Shown: one piece after another, positions 13,453-20,534 of the stretch | Layout of the letters: every line of letters begins with the position of its first letter | Position numbering within the stretch: the stretch's first letter is position 1 | Assembly (NCBI GenBank): GCA_965372385.1 | Contig: CBDVCD010000027.1 | Span: 1-20,581, forward strand | Reading direction: 5' to 3' | DNA: 20,581 bases | Origin: JASJBU01 sp965372385 | GTDB taxonomy: Bacteria; Pseudomonadota; Gammaproteobacteria; Chromatiales; Chromatiaceae | The notes under the pieces: model-generated | Seen by the model: the letters and a program-made list of their open reading frames with translations, nothing else | Databases searched by the model: none | What the model was told of the DNA's origin: nothing | Program-made: the position numbers and the translations under genes

Positions 13453-16367
13453 TTGCTATCCGCCCTCTCCAGCAGCGTGAACAGCTCATCGACCAGCGCC
13501 GTTACGCGATCCAGGTCTTCTGTTTCGGCGAAGATGGCGAACGTCACCTGCTTGCGTAGCTCACGCAGGGAACCCTCGCTTCGCTTCCAGTTGGGATATT
13601 CAATAAATGCCGCCTTGATTTTTCGGCTGACGTCCTCTGCATTCTCAATCTCTGAATCGAGCAGGGTTCGATATACAAAATAGGTCAGCCCGTCGAAGCC
13701 CTTCTCGGCCTGCTCCTTTTTCCGTGCCTCGTTCGACTCCACTTCCTTCAGCAGCGCCGCCAACGCCTCGGCAGTGCTAGTCTGGCGATCTTCGAAGCTC
13801 TCCTGTACCGCCCGGGCGCGATCCGCCATCGCGATCAGGTACGGATCATCACTTTCATCTGCCGCTTTTTTTTCGATGCTCTTTACCAGGTTGATGACCT
13901 TGTTTCCATCACCGCCCTTTTTCGCAACGATGTACTCCACGGTGCCTTCATTGATCTCCAGTACCTCGGTGAGAGGTTGGATATAGTCCATTCCCACATA
14001 TTGCTGCACCAGTTCGTTGGTCTTTTTCTGAAATGCACGGTCGACTTGCACTCGCTTGGCATATGCCTTGCGCACCACATCGTAGATGGCCGACAGGGTG
14101 CCGTAGTCCTCGATATAGGGCCGCAGAAAGGCATCGGGTGAGATGATCTCGTAGAGCATCTCGATCTCCTTGTACTCCTTGAAAAACGTTTTGCGCCGCT
14201 CCGGGTCGCGGAAGTGCTCAATCAGGGCATCGACATCCTTGTCATCGAAGTTACGTTCAATCAGCACCAAATATCCCGGGGCCTGCTGCTCCATCTTGCT
14301 CTGGAAGAGTACTTTCAGCAGTTTGAGATCCTTAACGATGGCATTCACTTCCTCGCTGTCGAAGGCAAGCGCTTTTTCGAGCTTGCCGAAGATACCAACA
14401 AAATCGAGCACGAAGCCGTGGGGTTTCACCATTTCAGCCTGCTCATTTTCGTAAGGGCGGTTCACCCGTGCGATGGCCTGCAACAGCGTGTGGTCACGCA
14501 TCGGCTTGTCGAGGTACATCGCGTACAGCACGGGGGCATCAAAGCCAGTCAATAGCTTCTCGGTGACGATGAGGATCTTCGGCTGCTGGTCCAGCTTGTT
14601 GAAACTCTTGCGGATCTGCCGTTCTTTCTTGGGATCGAGGTGAAATTCCTTCAGTAGCGCGGAATCGTTGTTGTTTCCGGTATACACGACCTCGGAATAC
14701 CCGGGTGGCAGGAATTTATCCAGTGCGTGCTTGTAATGTGCACAGGCTTCGCGGTCGACACCGACCAGAAAGGCCTTGTAGCCGAGCGGCTCGACATTCT
14801 GTCGATAGTGCTCGGCAACATACTGTGCCACTTTCTTGATGCGGTCCTTACCCTTGAGAAAATTCTTCAGGTTCACCGCCCGTTCGAGGATCTTGTTCAG
14901 CTCCTCGATATCTGCGACGCCTTCGGCCTCGGCCAGCGACAGAAACTCCTTGTCGAGCATCTCGTGCGGCACCAGCATCTCGTTAGGCGCGAGATTGTAG
15001 TACAGCGGCAGGGTGGTACCGTCCTTGATACTATCGGCGATGGAATACTTATGCAGGTAGCCCCTGTCATCCTCGCAGCCAAAGATCTTGAATGTGCCAC
15101 GCCCATAGACGGTCTTGTCCACTGGGGTGCCGGTAAAGCCAATGTAGCTGGCATTCGGCAGACCGGCCATGAGAAAGTTGCCCAGATCACCGCCAGTGGT
15201 GCGATGGGCCTCGTCAATCAGGACATAGATGTTCGAGCGGATGTTGAGGTCCGCCGGCATATCACGGAACCTGTGGATCATGGTCACGACGATACCGCGA
15301 TAGTCGTCCTTCAGTAGCTTGTTAAGCCGCCGGATGCTGCTGGCATGTTCCAGATTGCCCAGCCCGAGCGCCGCCAGGTTCTTGAGCATCTGGTCTTCCA
15401 ACTCGTTGCGGTCGATCATCAGCAGCACCGTAGGCTTGTCCGCCTCCGGTGCCTTGAACAACATCTCAGCCGCCTTGATCATGGTGAAGGTCTTGCCGCT
15501 GCCCTGCGTGTGCCAGACCAAGCCACGGGTGCGCCCGGTATCGAGGGCACGGCTGACCACCCGCTCCACCACTCCAGTCTGATGCTGGCGCAGGATGTAT
15601 TTGTTGAGCTCCTCGTCCTTCTCCGCAAAGACGATGTAGTCCTTCAGAAAGCCAAGCACCTGCGGAATGGCGCAGAAGCTCTTCACCTTGGCCTCCAGCT
15701 TGCCGACCGCTTCATCCTTCCAGTTGAAGATGTTCCGGCGCACCGTGTTCCAGGTCACCCCGTAGGAAAAGCCAATGGCATCGGTGGCGGTGAAGACCTG
15801 CTCGGGCACGAACAGCTCCGGTGTCTCACGGTGGTAGCGGCGGATCTGGTCCACCCCCAGGGCAATCGCCTCATCCTTGTTGGCGTTCTTGCACTCGATC
15901 ACCAGCACCGGGATGCCATTAATCAGGAAAACCACATCCTCGCGGGTACCATAGTGGCCATTATGAAAAGCAAACTCCTCGGTGACCTCGAAGACGTTAT
16001 TCTCAGGATTCTCGTAATCGATCAGGATCAGATCACGCTCGTGCTTCTCCTCATGGTCGAAGAACTTGCCCCGGTTGCGCAGATACTCGACGAACTCCCG
16101 GTTGCCGTAGATGTCGGTGTGGAGATGGCGGAATTTGCCGAGCAGTGCACCCTCGGCCTCGGCGTAGCGCGGGTTGAACTTCCGCACCTTGGCATCGAGC
16201 AGATCATCGAAAAAGAGAGATACACCCTTTGCCCTCTCCCTGAGGGATGCTTCCGGATCAAAACCGCGCCGCTGCTCTGCTTCCTCACGAGGCACAAAGG
16301 TCCAGCCAATAGCCTCCGCATACTTGAGAATGTGGGCTTGTACGATTTTATGTTCGCCCGGCTTCAT
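13449..16367 (-). CDS. hsdR: Type I restriction enzyme R subunit HsdR
   Basis: HsdR is the motor and nuclease subunit of type I restriction systems; it translocates DNA and cuts it at a distance from the recognition site. The 972-residue product has an N-terminal PD-(D/E)xK nuclease (D144 in GTREDVV, E158-x-K160 in VIECK, Q174 downstream) and a superfamily 2 motor with TQGSGKT (287-293), DEAH (385-388), FTGTP (411-415) and the LLTGFDAP and QAIARVNRP motifs. A helical C-terminus follows. AGGG lies 6 nt before the ATG. The last codons and the TAG stop lie in REP-2, so the extreme C-terminus was reshaped by the repeat. hsdS is about 2.4 kb upstream and hsdM is not in the window. Confidence 0.95.
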   Translation of the reverse strand: MKPGEHKIVQAHILKYAEAIGWTFVPREEAEQRRGFDPEASLRERAKGVSLFFDDLLDAKVRKFNPRYAEAEGALLGKFRHLHTDIYGNREFVEYLRNRGKFFDHEEKHERDLILIDYENPENNVFEVTEEFAFHNGHYGTREDVVFLINGIPVLVIECKNANKDEAIALGVDQIRRYHRETPELFVPEQVFTATDAIGFSYGVTWNTVRRNIFNWKDEAVGKLEAKVKSFCAIPQVLGFLKDYIVFAEKDEELNKYILRQHQTGVVERVVSRALDTGRTRGLVWHTQGSGKTFTMIKAAEMLFKAPEADKPTVLLMIDRNELEDQMLKNLAALGLGNLEHASSIRRLNKLLKDDYRGIVVTMIHRFRDMPADLNIRSNIYVLIDEAHRTTGGDLGNFLMAGLPNASYIGFTGTPVDKTVYGRGTFKIFGCEDDRGYLHKYSIADSIKDGTTLPLYYNLAPNEMLVPHEMLDKEFLSLAEAEGVADIEELNKILERAVNLKNFLKGKDRIKKVAQYVAEHYRQNVEPLGYKAFLVGVDREACAHYKHALDKFLPPGYSEVVYTGNNNDSALLKEFHLDPKKERQIRKSFNKLDQQPKILIVTEKLLTGFDAPVLYAMYLDKPMRDHTLLQAIARVNRPYENEQAEMVKPHGFVLDFVGIFGKLEKALAFDSEEVNAIVKDLKLLKVLFQSKMEQQAPGYLVLIERNFDDKDVDALIEHFRDPERRKTFFKEYKEIEMLYEIISPDAFLRPYIEDYGTLSAIYDVVRKAYAKRVQVDRAFQKKTNELVQQYVGMDYIQPLTEVLEINEGTVEYIVAKKGGDGNKVINLVKSIEKKAADESDDPYLIAMADRARAVQESFEDRQTSTAEALAALLKEVESNEARKKEQAEKGFDGLTYFVYRTLLDSEIENAEDVSRKIKAAFIEYPNWKRSEGSLRELRKQVTFAIFAETEDLDRVTALVDELFTLLERADSK

Positions 16368-16521
16368 AATTCCCTATCCTTCGCGGCTTCGCGTGAGCAT
16401 CTCTGGGCGGTTTTGTGTGCGGAGGGCGTAGACACGACTATTGTCCTTGATAGTAGCGTAAAAGTGGAAGCCACAAATTTTCTTTAATATCCCAGCGCGC
16501 ACGTCTAATCATATCGATAAA

Positions 16522-16547
16522 TTTACGTATAGACGTCTATTCGTAAA
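16522..16547. promoter_or_regulatory. Near-perfect 26-bp palindrome upstream of hsdR
   Basis: The left arm TTTACGTATAGAC and right arm GTCTATTCGTAAA are reverse complements with one mismatch in 13 and no spacer, centred at 16534/16535. It lies in the 201-nt gap between fic and hsdR (both minus strand), 155 nt before hsdR. The length and symmetry are those of a dimeric repressor operator. Further CGTCTA/TAGAC fragments lie at about 16502-16507 and 16561-16565. The rest of the gap shows nothing else convincing. Confidence 0.55.
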
Positions 16548-16568
16548 GTACGATTGCGTTTAGACATC

Positions 16569-17963
16569 CTACTTCCAGCTCCTGGTCCATGCTTCAAATT
16601 CCGAAGGTCTGAGCCTGTAACGCGCAATATTCCCTTCATGCAGGCTACTCAGTTCAGTTTCCACCACTTCGATGAATCGAGCCCTCTCCTCTTCAGGTAT
16701 ATTTTTTTCTGCTTCCCTGGCGATCCAACGTATAGCCTCGCGTTTGTTCATTTGGCCCTGCACCACTGCAACTACAAACTCATAAATTTGCGTCCGATAT
16801 CTCAGGCGAAACGGATCGGGCTCCCCTAAAGACTGGCGAACGGCAGAGTAGCGGGCACATGAACGTTCATAGGCCCAGACAAAAAGATCACGCAGCAACT
16901 CAACACGATTCAACTCATAAACCCCGAGTATACCGTCAATGTATGCACGATCAGGCAGATCCACAAACGACAGCGGACTCAGATTCTGGCGTATCAACGG
17001 GATATTTGCAGCCAGACGTGAAACGCGTTTGTTCACATCCTCAAAGGGTTGCAAATAAGGTAATTGAACCATGGCGAAGAAGGCCTGCTCAAAGGGATCT
17101 TCAATGGCGGTAGCAGTGTCGAGAATTTGCTGGAAGCAATCATTGATCAACTGCGGCACTTCCAACGGATGATAGACCGTCCCGTCAACCCCTACCGAAA
17201 CAGTGCGCAGGCGGCCGCAAGCTCGTGGATCGGCAAGCAGGTTATCGGATAACAATGCATGCAGATTGAGGATGGTGTAACGATTGAAACCAATCTCCGT
17301 TGCCTGCTCGACCAACAACTCGATGGCAGCCTTGTGGTTCAGAATCATCTGCGCTTCCATGGCATCCTTACCTTCAGTAGCCTCCCCCAGTTCCAGCAGA
17401 CGTTCAGTTTCAAGCAGCGAGTAAGTATTGCCTTCCAGACGGCTGGAGTTCCACGACAGGTCGATTAGCAGGCGGCCTAATATTTGTCGGACATAAGTTC
17501 CTGCCGGACGCTGGCCATCGGTTGAGCGTCCCATTTTAAAAAGACGCTGCCGTGTATCAGCCGGAAGATAGAAAGTCTCATTGGGTCTGTATTCATCGAG
17601 AAAAGCCCGGTTGTAACCGACTGGACGCCGGTTCAGAATCGGCTCGCGGACTGCTTCTTTTATAGCCAGCCCTTCGGGTGAAACCGGCACATAGACTTCG
17701 AGCTTTATATTATCGACACTGTGAGCATGGCGAACCGAATCAACACGAAGGGTAACTGGCTGAAAATAACGCCGACCTCGGCCACTGCCATCGATGGTAA
17801 GCCGTTTCTGCTCGACGAGTAATGCCAGACGGCGTTGCAACATCCGGGGTGGAAGATTGAACCACAGCCCATCACGGATGGTTTTGACCGGCACTCCGTC
17901 AGGATGATCCGCCACGATTGCAACAATGGCCTCAAGCTCTTGTTCGGGGATCTTTTTAGGCAT
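16569..17963 (-). CDS. Fic family protein with N-terminal winged helix
   Basis: Fic proteins transfer AMP or similar groups to target hydroxyls. The 464-residue product begins with a winged-helix-like DNA-binding domain (about 1-70). An N-terminal inhibitory motif S173-x-x-x-E177-G178 is in WNSSRLEGNTYSLLET, and the Fic core (about 180-370) has QPFEDVNKRVSR (305-316). In the canonical motif HPFxxGNGR the first residue is the catalytic His; here it is Gln305 (codon CAA), and GNGR is VNKR as in Doc-like proteins. Activity is therefore uncertain. There is no Shine-Dalgarno; a perfect TATAAT sits 7 nt before the ATG. Operator-like repeats lie upstream, suggesting self-regulation. It sits inside a type I R-M locus. 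The name Fic is secure; the substrate is unknown. Confidence 0.9.
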   Translation of the reverse strand: MPKKIPEQELEAIVAIVADHPDGVPVKTIRDGLWFNLPPRMLQRRLALLVEQKRLTIDGSGRGRRYFQPVTLRVDSVRHAHSVDNIKLEVYVPVSPEGLAIKEAVREPILNRRPVGYNRAFLDEYRPNETFYLPADTRQRLFKMGRSTDGQRPAGTYVRQILGRLLIDLSWNSSRLEGNTYSLLETERLLELGEATEGKDAMEAQMILNHKAAIELLVEQATEIGFNRYTILNLHALLSDNLLADPRACGRLRTVSVGVDGTVYHPLEVPQLINDCFQQILDTATAIEDPFEQAFFAMVQLPYLQPFEDVNKRVSRLAANIPLIRQNLSPLSFVDLPDRAYIDGILGVYELNRVELLRDLFVWAYERSCARYSAVRQSLGEPDPFRLRYRTQIYEFVVAVVQGQMNKREAIRWIAREAEKNIPEEERARFIEVVETELSSLHEGNIARYRLRPSEFEAWTRSWK

Positions 17964-17970
17964 GAGTCAA

Positions 17971-17976
17971 ATTATA
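17971..17976 (-). promoter_or_regulatory. -10 hexamer (TATAAT) for a probably leaderless fic mRNA
   Basis: On the minus strand a perfect TATAAT lies exactly 7 nt before the fic ATG, so transcription would begin at or next to the start codon. This fits the missing ribosome binding site. The -35 is poor (TCGCTT at 17-nt spacing). The hexamer overlaps the left arm of the inverted repeat 17974-18004. Confidence 0.5.
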
Positions 17977-18076
17977 TGTCGCGAAAAGCGTTTAAGCGAC
18001 ATATTAATGATTTATTTGTCGCGCATTCATTCTTGTATTTGTCGTGAATAAGGAGTTTAATGTCGCAAAGCCGACA
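17974..18076. repeat. TGTCGC half-site array upstream of fic (putative operators)
   Basis: A perfect 9-bp inverted repeat, ATATGTCGC (17974-17982) and GCGACATAT (17996-18004), is followed by TGTCGC at 18017-18022, TGTCGT at 18040-18045 and TGTCGC at 18061-18066, with a reverse CCGACA at 18071-18076. Starts of successive half-sites are 19-23 bp apart, about two helical turns. Most are preceded by an A/T stretch. An operator bound by the Fic winged helix is inferred. Confidence 0.55.
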
Positions 18077-18084
18077 CACAGCAT

Positions 18085-18114
18085 GTAGGATGCGGTGAGC
18101 TTGCGAACCGCATC
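18085..18114 (+). repeat. REP-3, downstream of the RAYT gene
   Basis: This 30-nt palindromic repeat begins with the GTAG tetranucleotide and folds by GATGCGGT with ACCGCATC around a GAGCTTGCGA-type loop. It ends 7 nt from the stop codon of the transposase-like gene. Confidence 0.85.
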
Positions 18115-18121
18115 GATCGGG

Positions 18122-18652
18122 TCACTCTCCAACCTCCAAATTCTCATCAGATTCACCAGCCCAATCCGCCGAAACGATACCCCGCCGCACATACGCATGA
18201 AAACTTGAATGCGGCCAATCCCCGGCCCGATTTGCCCACCCATGTTTAACCGGATTCCAATGGATATAATCGACATGCCGCTGGTAATCCTGGTCATCCC
18301 GAATCAGGTGTTCCCAAAATCGGCGTTGCCAGATTCCCCACTCGCCCCTTTTCATGCGACTTCGGGAACGTCTTTCAACGTGCGGGATGCCACGGGAAAA
18401 TCCCGCCTTGATCAAAGCCCATCGTGTTTTATAGTCCGCATCACCCGGCGGCAGGGTCCAAACACAATGCAAGTGATCTGGTAAAACAACCATTGCATCA
18501 ATGTTAAATGGATGGCCTTTTTTAACCGTGCGGAAAACCTGCCGCAGCAAATCGATATGCTCTACCAATAGATGATTGCCTCGGCGTTCAGCGCAATTTA
18601 CGGTGAAAAAGTAAGTTGCTCTTTCGACCTTTACTCTGCGGTATTCGGTCAT
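18122..18652 (-). CDS. REP-associated tyrosine transposase (RAYT, Y1 family)
   Basis: RAYTs are single-copy Y1 HUH nucleases that cut REP hairpins next to a GTAG/GGAG tetranucleotide. The 176-residue product has the metal-binding HUH motif His60-Leu-His62 (VVLPDHLHCVW) and the C-terminal helix DYQRHVDYIHWNPVKHGW, in which Tyr129 is the likely nucleophile (Tyr123 is a second candidate). Length fits the family. A GAGAG stands just before the ATG. The gene is flanked by REP-3 at its 3' side and REP-4 and REP-5 at its 5' side, each starting with GTAG: a classic REPtron. It divides hsdS from fic and hsdR and looks intact. Confidence 0.93.
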   Translation of the reverse strand: MTEYRRVKVERATYFFTVNCAERRGNHLLVEHIDLLRQVFRTVKKGHPFNIDAMVVLPDHLHCVWTLPPGDADYKTRWALIKAGFSRGIPHVERRSRSRMKRGEWGIWQRRFWEHLIRDDQDYQRHVDYIHWNPVKHGWANRAGDWPHSSFHAYVRRGIVSADWAGESDENLEVGE

Positions 18653-18663
18653 GTCTCTCGATT

Positions 18664-18749
18664 GATGCGGTTCGCAGGCTCACCGCATCCTACGCGGGTT
18701 AATATGGTCAGTTTCCTCATGTAGGATGCGGTGAGGAACGAACCGCATC
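18664..18749. repeat. REP-4 and REP-5 inverted pair between RAYT and hsdS
   Basis: REP-4 (18664-18693, minus orientation, loop type GAGCCTGCGAACC) and REP-5 (18721-18749, plus orientation, loop type GAGGAACGAACC) carry the same GTAG-GATGCGGT...ACCGCATC pattern as the other copies and lie 27 nt apart in inverted orientation, their GTAG ends facing each other. REP-5 ends 2 nt before the hsdS stop codon. The pair probably separates hsdS transcription from RAYT and may stabilise mRNA ends. Confidence 0.87.
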
Positions 18750-18751
18750 GA

Positions 18752-20044
18752 TCAGTTTGGAAGGTCAATATCGTGTACCCGAATTCTCGCGGTCATCAGT
18801 TTGTGAAGGAGAGTGCGGAAGAGGTCTTGGAGTGCAATTCTGCTCCTTGAGTGCTGATTGATTTTTTTGTCAAGCGCTCTGAAGGCAACTTCTAGCTCTG
18901 CCTGTTTGTTTGGTGGCGGCACTGGGACTAGCGTTTTCTCGACAGTCCCTTGGTCAATCTTAGGAAAATTACCAGCGGTCAAGCGGGCGTTCTTCTTATA
19001 ATATCGGCGGCAAGGCTCTGCCAACAGCCACTCGGTGAGCACCTTGGGGATCCTCGTTTTGTCGACTCGAACGCGGATAAGCAAATCGGGGAAGATGGCG
19101 AAATCTTCCTCGCCCTCATACAACGCAGCTAGACCCACATAGTCCGCAGTGTTTGCTCGTTCGACGAAAATGTCACCGGGCTTCAGCCACATATCCTTCA
19201 CGCGGTGTGGGTCGGCACAAGTAACCTTGGTGTTCTGAACGGAAAAGTCTCGTTGGGTAACAGCAGTTAGGGTGAGCGTTCGGATTCCGTTTTCATCTTT
19301 CGTTGCCTTGGCAGAATGCCCGTTTCGCAAGGGTTCCCGCAAAAGCGTTCCCAACTCCATCACCTTCCAACTCTCCGGGACGGGACCGATTTCGGTTTGT
19401 TTTTGGGGTTCGTTGCGGAGGCCTTCGGTGAAGAGTTTTTGCATGAGGGCCTTTTTCAGCTCGGTGGTAGTCTGGATGATTCGTTCCTGTGCTTCAATTG
19501 CCCGCTGGACTGTTGAGAGGACGTGGGCGATTTTTTTCTGCTCGGGTAGTGGGGGGAGAGGAATATCAAGATCTTTTATCTGAGCTAAGGCCAGTTTTGG
19601 TTGAGCATTCTTGGAACGCCTTGATGCTATGTCTCTCTGGATTTTCGGACTGGCTAAACAATATTTTAGAAACTCTTTTTCCAAAACGCCTTCTTGGTCG
19701 AGGACAATTCTCGCTGCATTCTCAGTCAGGTTTGCTCCGTCAAGCTCAACAGGAATTGTTCCAACCCGTCCGATCGTTACGGCGATGGAAATGAAAACAT
19801 CATCCTTTGTTATCACGTATCGACTGATCGTCTCCTGAATCTTTGACGTGAGATAGTGAATGTCTTTCATATCCACCGAGAAGCCTTTGAAATCGCAGAC
19901 TCTGATGTAGGGAAACTGCGTGGCTTCAGAAACAAGCTTTTCTCCCTTAGGTAGGCGTTTACCTCCCTTGACTTGAGCAATACCTCCAAGCTTTGAGCTT
20001 TGCCACGTATCTGATACGGAGTTAGTAGTCAATTCCCCCTCCAT
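18752..20044 (-). CDS. hsdS: Type I restriction-modification specificity subunit HsdS
   Basis: HsdS reads the bipartite DNA target for the HsdM methyltransferase and HsdR. The 430-residue product has the two-repeat layout: recognition domain 1 (about 14-160), conserved central helix (about 162-212, IPLPPLPEQKKIAHVLSTVQ), recognition domain 2 (about 220-370) and the C-terminal conserved helix (about 372-420, VPVPPPNKQAELEVAFRALD). The ATG at 20044 overlaps the rhuM stop by 23 nt. An alternative TTG at 20032 lies 5 nt after GGAGG and would drop four residues. The stop sits 2 nt from REP-5. Base composition is slightly more AT-rich than hsdR. Confidence 0.94.
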   Translation of the reverse strand: MEGELTTNSVSDTWQSSKLGGIAQVKGGKRLPKGEKLVSEATQFPYIRVCDFKGFSVDMKDIHYLTSKIQETISRYVITKDDVFISIAVTIGRVGTIPVELDGANLTENAARIVLDQEGVLEKEFLKYCLASPKIQRDIASRRSKNAQPKLALAQIKDLDIPLPPLPEQKKIAHVLSTVQRAIEAQERIIQTTTELKKALMQKLFTEGLRNEPQKQTEIGPVPESWKVMELGTLLREPLRNGHSAKATKDENGIRTLTLTAVTQRDFSVQNTKVTCADPHRVKDMWLKPGDIFVERANTADYVGLAALYEGEEDFAIFPDLLIRVRVDKTRIPKVLTEWLLAEPCRRYYKKNARLTAGNFPKIDQGTVEKTLVPVPPPNKQAELEVAFRALDKKINQHSRSRIALQDLFRTLLHKLMTARIRVHDIDLPN

Positions 20045-20534
20045 CCTTCAACAGCTTCCCAATCACCGCCTCCAAATCCTTATCCACCTGTGTCGGCTGT
20101 ATATCAATCACCTTACGATAACGATCATACTCAATCTCTGCCTTTTCCTTCGCCTGTTCGGCGGAAATCTTGCCTGCGTGGGTGAGCAGGTCATGGTCAC
20201 CGAGTTTGAGGAAGTCATCGAGCTTGGTGACCCAGTCGGTCATTTTCATCAGGCGTCCGCGTGTTGTCTGGAGTTCGGCGAATTCGAGATAGGCGGTGAC
20301 GATTCGATTCAGGATATTGAGTTCGTCTTCGCGCAGGTAATTCTTGGCCACGCTGACTTCTGATTTACGGGGTTCTTTACTGGCGAAGTTACTAAGGCCC
20401 ATGTGTGGCTTACTGCTGTCAGCGCGCTGATGGATGAGTTCGGCGGCGGTGTGTCCATGGGCTGCCCAGTGCATTTTGTTTTGAATCTGGGCAAAAAATG
20501 CCTGACTGGTTTCGGCCTTGCCATCGTAGTCAAG
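20022..20534 (-). pseudogene. rhuM: RhuM family protein, 5' end missing
   Basis: About 170 codons of a RhuM-family protein remain. The reading frame runs from GACTACGATGGC (20531 downward) through FFAQIQNKMHWAAHGHTAAELI, then KSEVSVAKNYLREDELNILNRIV and the C-terminal ISAEQAKEKAEIEYDRYRK. RhuM proteins are normally about 300-350 residues, so roughly the N-terminal half is absent. Upstream the frame meets TAG (20535-20537) at the edge of a mobile-element-like hairpin. An ATG at 20474 could give a 150-residue fragment, but it lies inside the conserved QNKMHWAA block. RhuM genes are frequent passengers of type I R-M loci between hsdM and hsdS; their role is not established. Confidence 0.78.

Noticed and set aside
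15345..16487. A 380-codon open frame on the plus strand opposite hsdR
   Set aside because: It lies wholly antisense to the clear HsdR nuclease and motor region, its protein has no recognisable domain, and it arises from codon bias of the true gene.
13367..18749. The repeated palindromes considered as a CRISPR array or tandem terminators
   Set aside because: The copies are scattered, occur in both orientations, have no regular spacers and carry the GTAG head of RAYT-linked REPs.
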